In this document: positions 5,634 to 6,355 of the stretch, one piece after another
Layout of the letters: every line of letters begins with the position of its first letter
Position numbering within the stretch: the first letter of the stretch is position 1
NCBI GenBank assembly: GCA_024278035.1
Contig: JAJRUA010000107.1
Span: 1-6,355 of the forward strand
Direction of reading: 5' to 3'
Origin: Planctomycetota bacterium
GTDB taxonomy: Bacteria; Planctomycetota; Planctomycetia; Pirellulales; Lacipirellulaceae
DNA length: 6,355 nt
Position numbers and translations under genes: made by a program
Notes under the pieces: generated by a model
Databases searched by the model: none
Seen by the model: only the letters and a program-made list of their open reading frames with translations
What the model was told of the DNA's origin: nothing

Positions 5634-6355
5634 TTAAAGGCGTTCCACCGCTGCCGGTTTACCCGTTTCCGCCGATTCGTACACGGCACGGATCACGGCA
5701 AGTGCCTTCCACGCTTCGTCCGCATCGACGAGCGAAGGCCGGTCCTCTTCGATCGCGGTAAGAAAGTCTTCGATGTTGCGCGTATGGTTCGAGTAGTCGA
5801 TCGCCATCGGGTCGGCGGCCCCACCAGCTCCCGCCGAGCCACAAAATTGTTCCAGCAAAACCGCATCACTTGGTAGCGAATCGCGGAACTGGAACGTCAC
5901 GAGCTCCTTCTCATGAATCTCAATCGTGCCATCGCGTCCTCCTAGGTGGAACCGCATGGCCGTCCCTGGCCACATGGCCGTCGATGCAAGAATCACGCCG
6001 AGCGCTCCGCTCTCAAAACGAACCGTTGCGACTGCGGCGTCTTCCACTTCGATCGAATCAGGATCATGGCCCCGTTGGGCCGTGTAGCCGAACACCTCGG
6101 TCGCTTGCCCCGCGCCCGTCGCTTCCGCAAGCCAAAGCATGGAATCGACGGCATGGATCGATTGGTTGATGAGCGCCCCACCGCCGTCGAGGGCCAACGT
6201 CCCTTGCCATCGTGAAGGGCCGTAGTAGTCTTCATCTCGCCACCAGGGGACATAGGCCGATGCAACACCAAGCGGCCCCAATCGCCCCGCTTTAGCCGCC
6301 TCATGAGCCGACTGAACCACAGGGCTAAATCGCTGCGGGAAAATGCCGCCCAACC
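5634..6355 (-). CDS. Gfo/Idh/MocA family oxidoreductase, C-terminal part
   Basis: About 240 residues are visible. The gene runs out of the window at its 5' end; the codon at 6351-6353 is TTG, read as an internal leucine, so no start is present. The visible part is the C-terminal alpha/beta substrate-binding domain: FPQRFSPVVQSAHEAAKAGR, AYVPWWRDEDYYGPSRWQGT, DGGGALINQSIHAVDSMLWL (with H67 and D70 counted from 6353), and EVEDAAVATVRFESGALGVI. The Rossmann half and the catalytic lysine motif (EKP) lie upstream, outside the window. The family oxidises or reduces sugars, inositols and amino sugars with NAD(P). The WWR...YY...GTLALDGGG pattern is close to the branch that includes UDP-N-acetylglucosamine dehydrogenases and many uncharacterised planctomycete enzymes, so the substrate is not assigned. 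It converges on the LarA-type gene and need not belong to the same pathway. The C-terminal end (ADEAWKALAVIRAVYESAET) is intact. Confidence 0.88.
   Translation of the reverse strand, partial: LGGIFPQRFSPVVQSAHEAAKAGRLGPLGVASAYVPWWRDEDYYGPSRWQGTLALDGGGALINQSIHAVDSMLWLAEATGAGQATEVFGYTAQRGHDPDSIEVEDAAVATVRFESGALGVILASTAMWPGTAMRFHLGGRDGTIEIHEKELVTFQFRDSLPSDAVLLEQFCGSAGAGGAADPMAIDYSNHTRNIEDFLTAIEEDRPSLVDADEAWKALAVIRAVYESAETGKPAAVERL

Noticed and set aside
1..6355. A new defence, mobile or RNA-based system
   Set aside because: No transposase, integrase, nuclease, toxin-antitoxin, reverse transcriptase or CRISPR signature was found on either strand; the genes are metabolic, transport or envelope types.

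Overview
The window looks like a chromosomal piece of a planctomycete, probably of the Pirellula/Blastopirellula/Rhodopirellula kind. The basis is recognition, not a search: the first two genes resemble proteins I associate with that group, the DNA is moderately GC-rich, and the gene ends carry palindromic repeats of a type I recall from those genomes. There is no RNA gene, CRISPR array, insertion sequence or phage gene that I can support.

Layout. From 1 to 673 (+) is the C-terminal end of a larger protein with acidic DxDxDG loops. From 703 to 1011 (+) is a small beta-sandwich-like protein. From 1101 to 2078 (+) is a YfeH/SLC10A7-type bile acid:sodium symporter family membrane protein. A 29-bp dyad separates it from a leftward pair: a PfkB sugar kinase that looks like 2-keto-3-deoxygluconate (KDG) kinase (4119 to 3034) and a short-chain dehydrogenase of the D-mannonate oxidoreductase type (2974 to 2156). 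Divergent from the kinase, across about 140 bp, is a LarA-family nickel-dependent racemase/epimerase homologue (4260 to 5582, +). It converges, across another palindrome, on a Gfo/Idh/MocA oxidoreductase (6355 to 5634, -) cut by the window edge.

How they may work together. The oxidoreductase and kinase are two steps of hexuronate breakdown: fructuronate/mannonate interconversion, then KDG to KDPG. Mannonate dehydratase (UxuA), uronate isomerase (UxaC) and the KDPG aldolase are not here. LarA homologues act on alpha-hydroxy acids, and one described branch epimerises D-gluconate at C2, which gives D-mannonate, the substrate of the neighbouring oxidoreductase. An aldonate 2-epimerase feeding this route is therefore a reasonable, untested idea, and is the most interesting functional point of the window.

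Structure outside the genes is concentrated at gene ends. Two different long inverted repeats overlap the stop codons of the genes at 1009-1011 and 2076-2078, and a third has a nine-base partial copy over the stop at 5580-5582. The kinase ends in an 18-bp tandem duplication that encodes the same five residues and a stop twice, with only synonymous differences.
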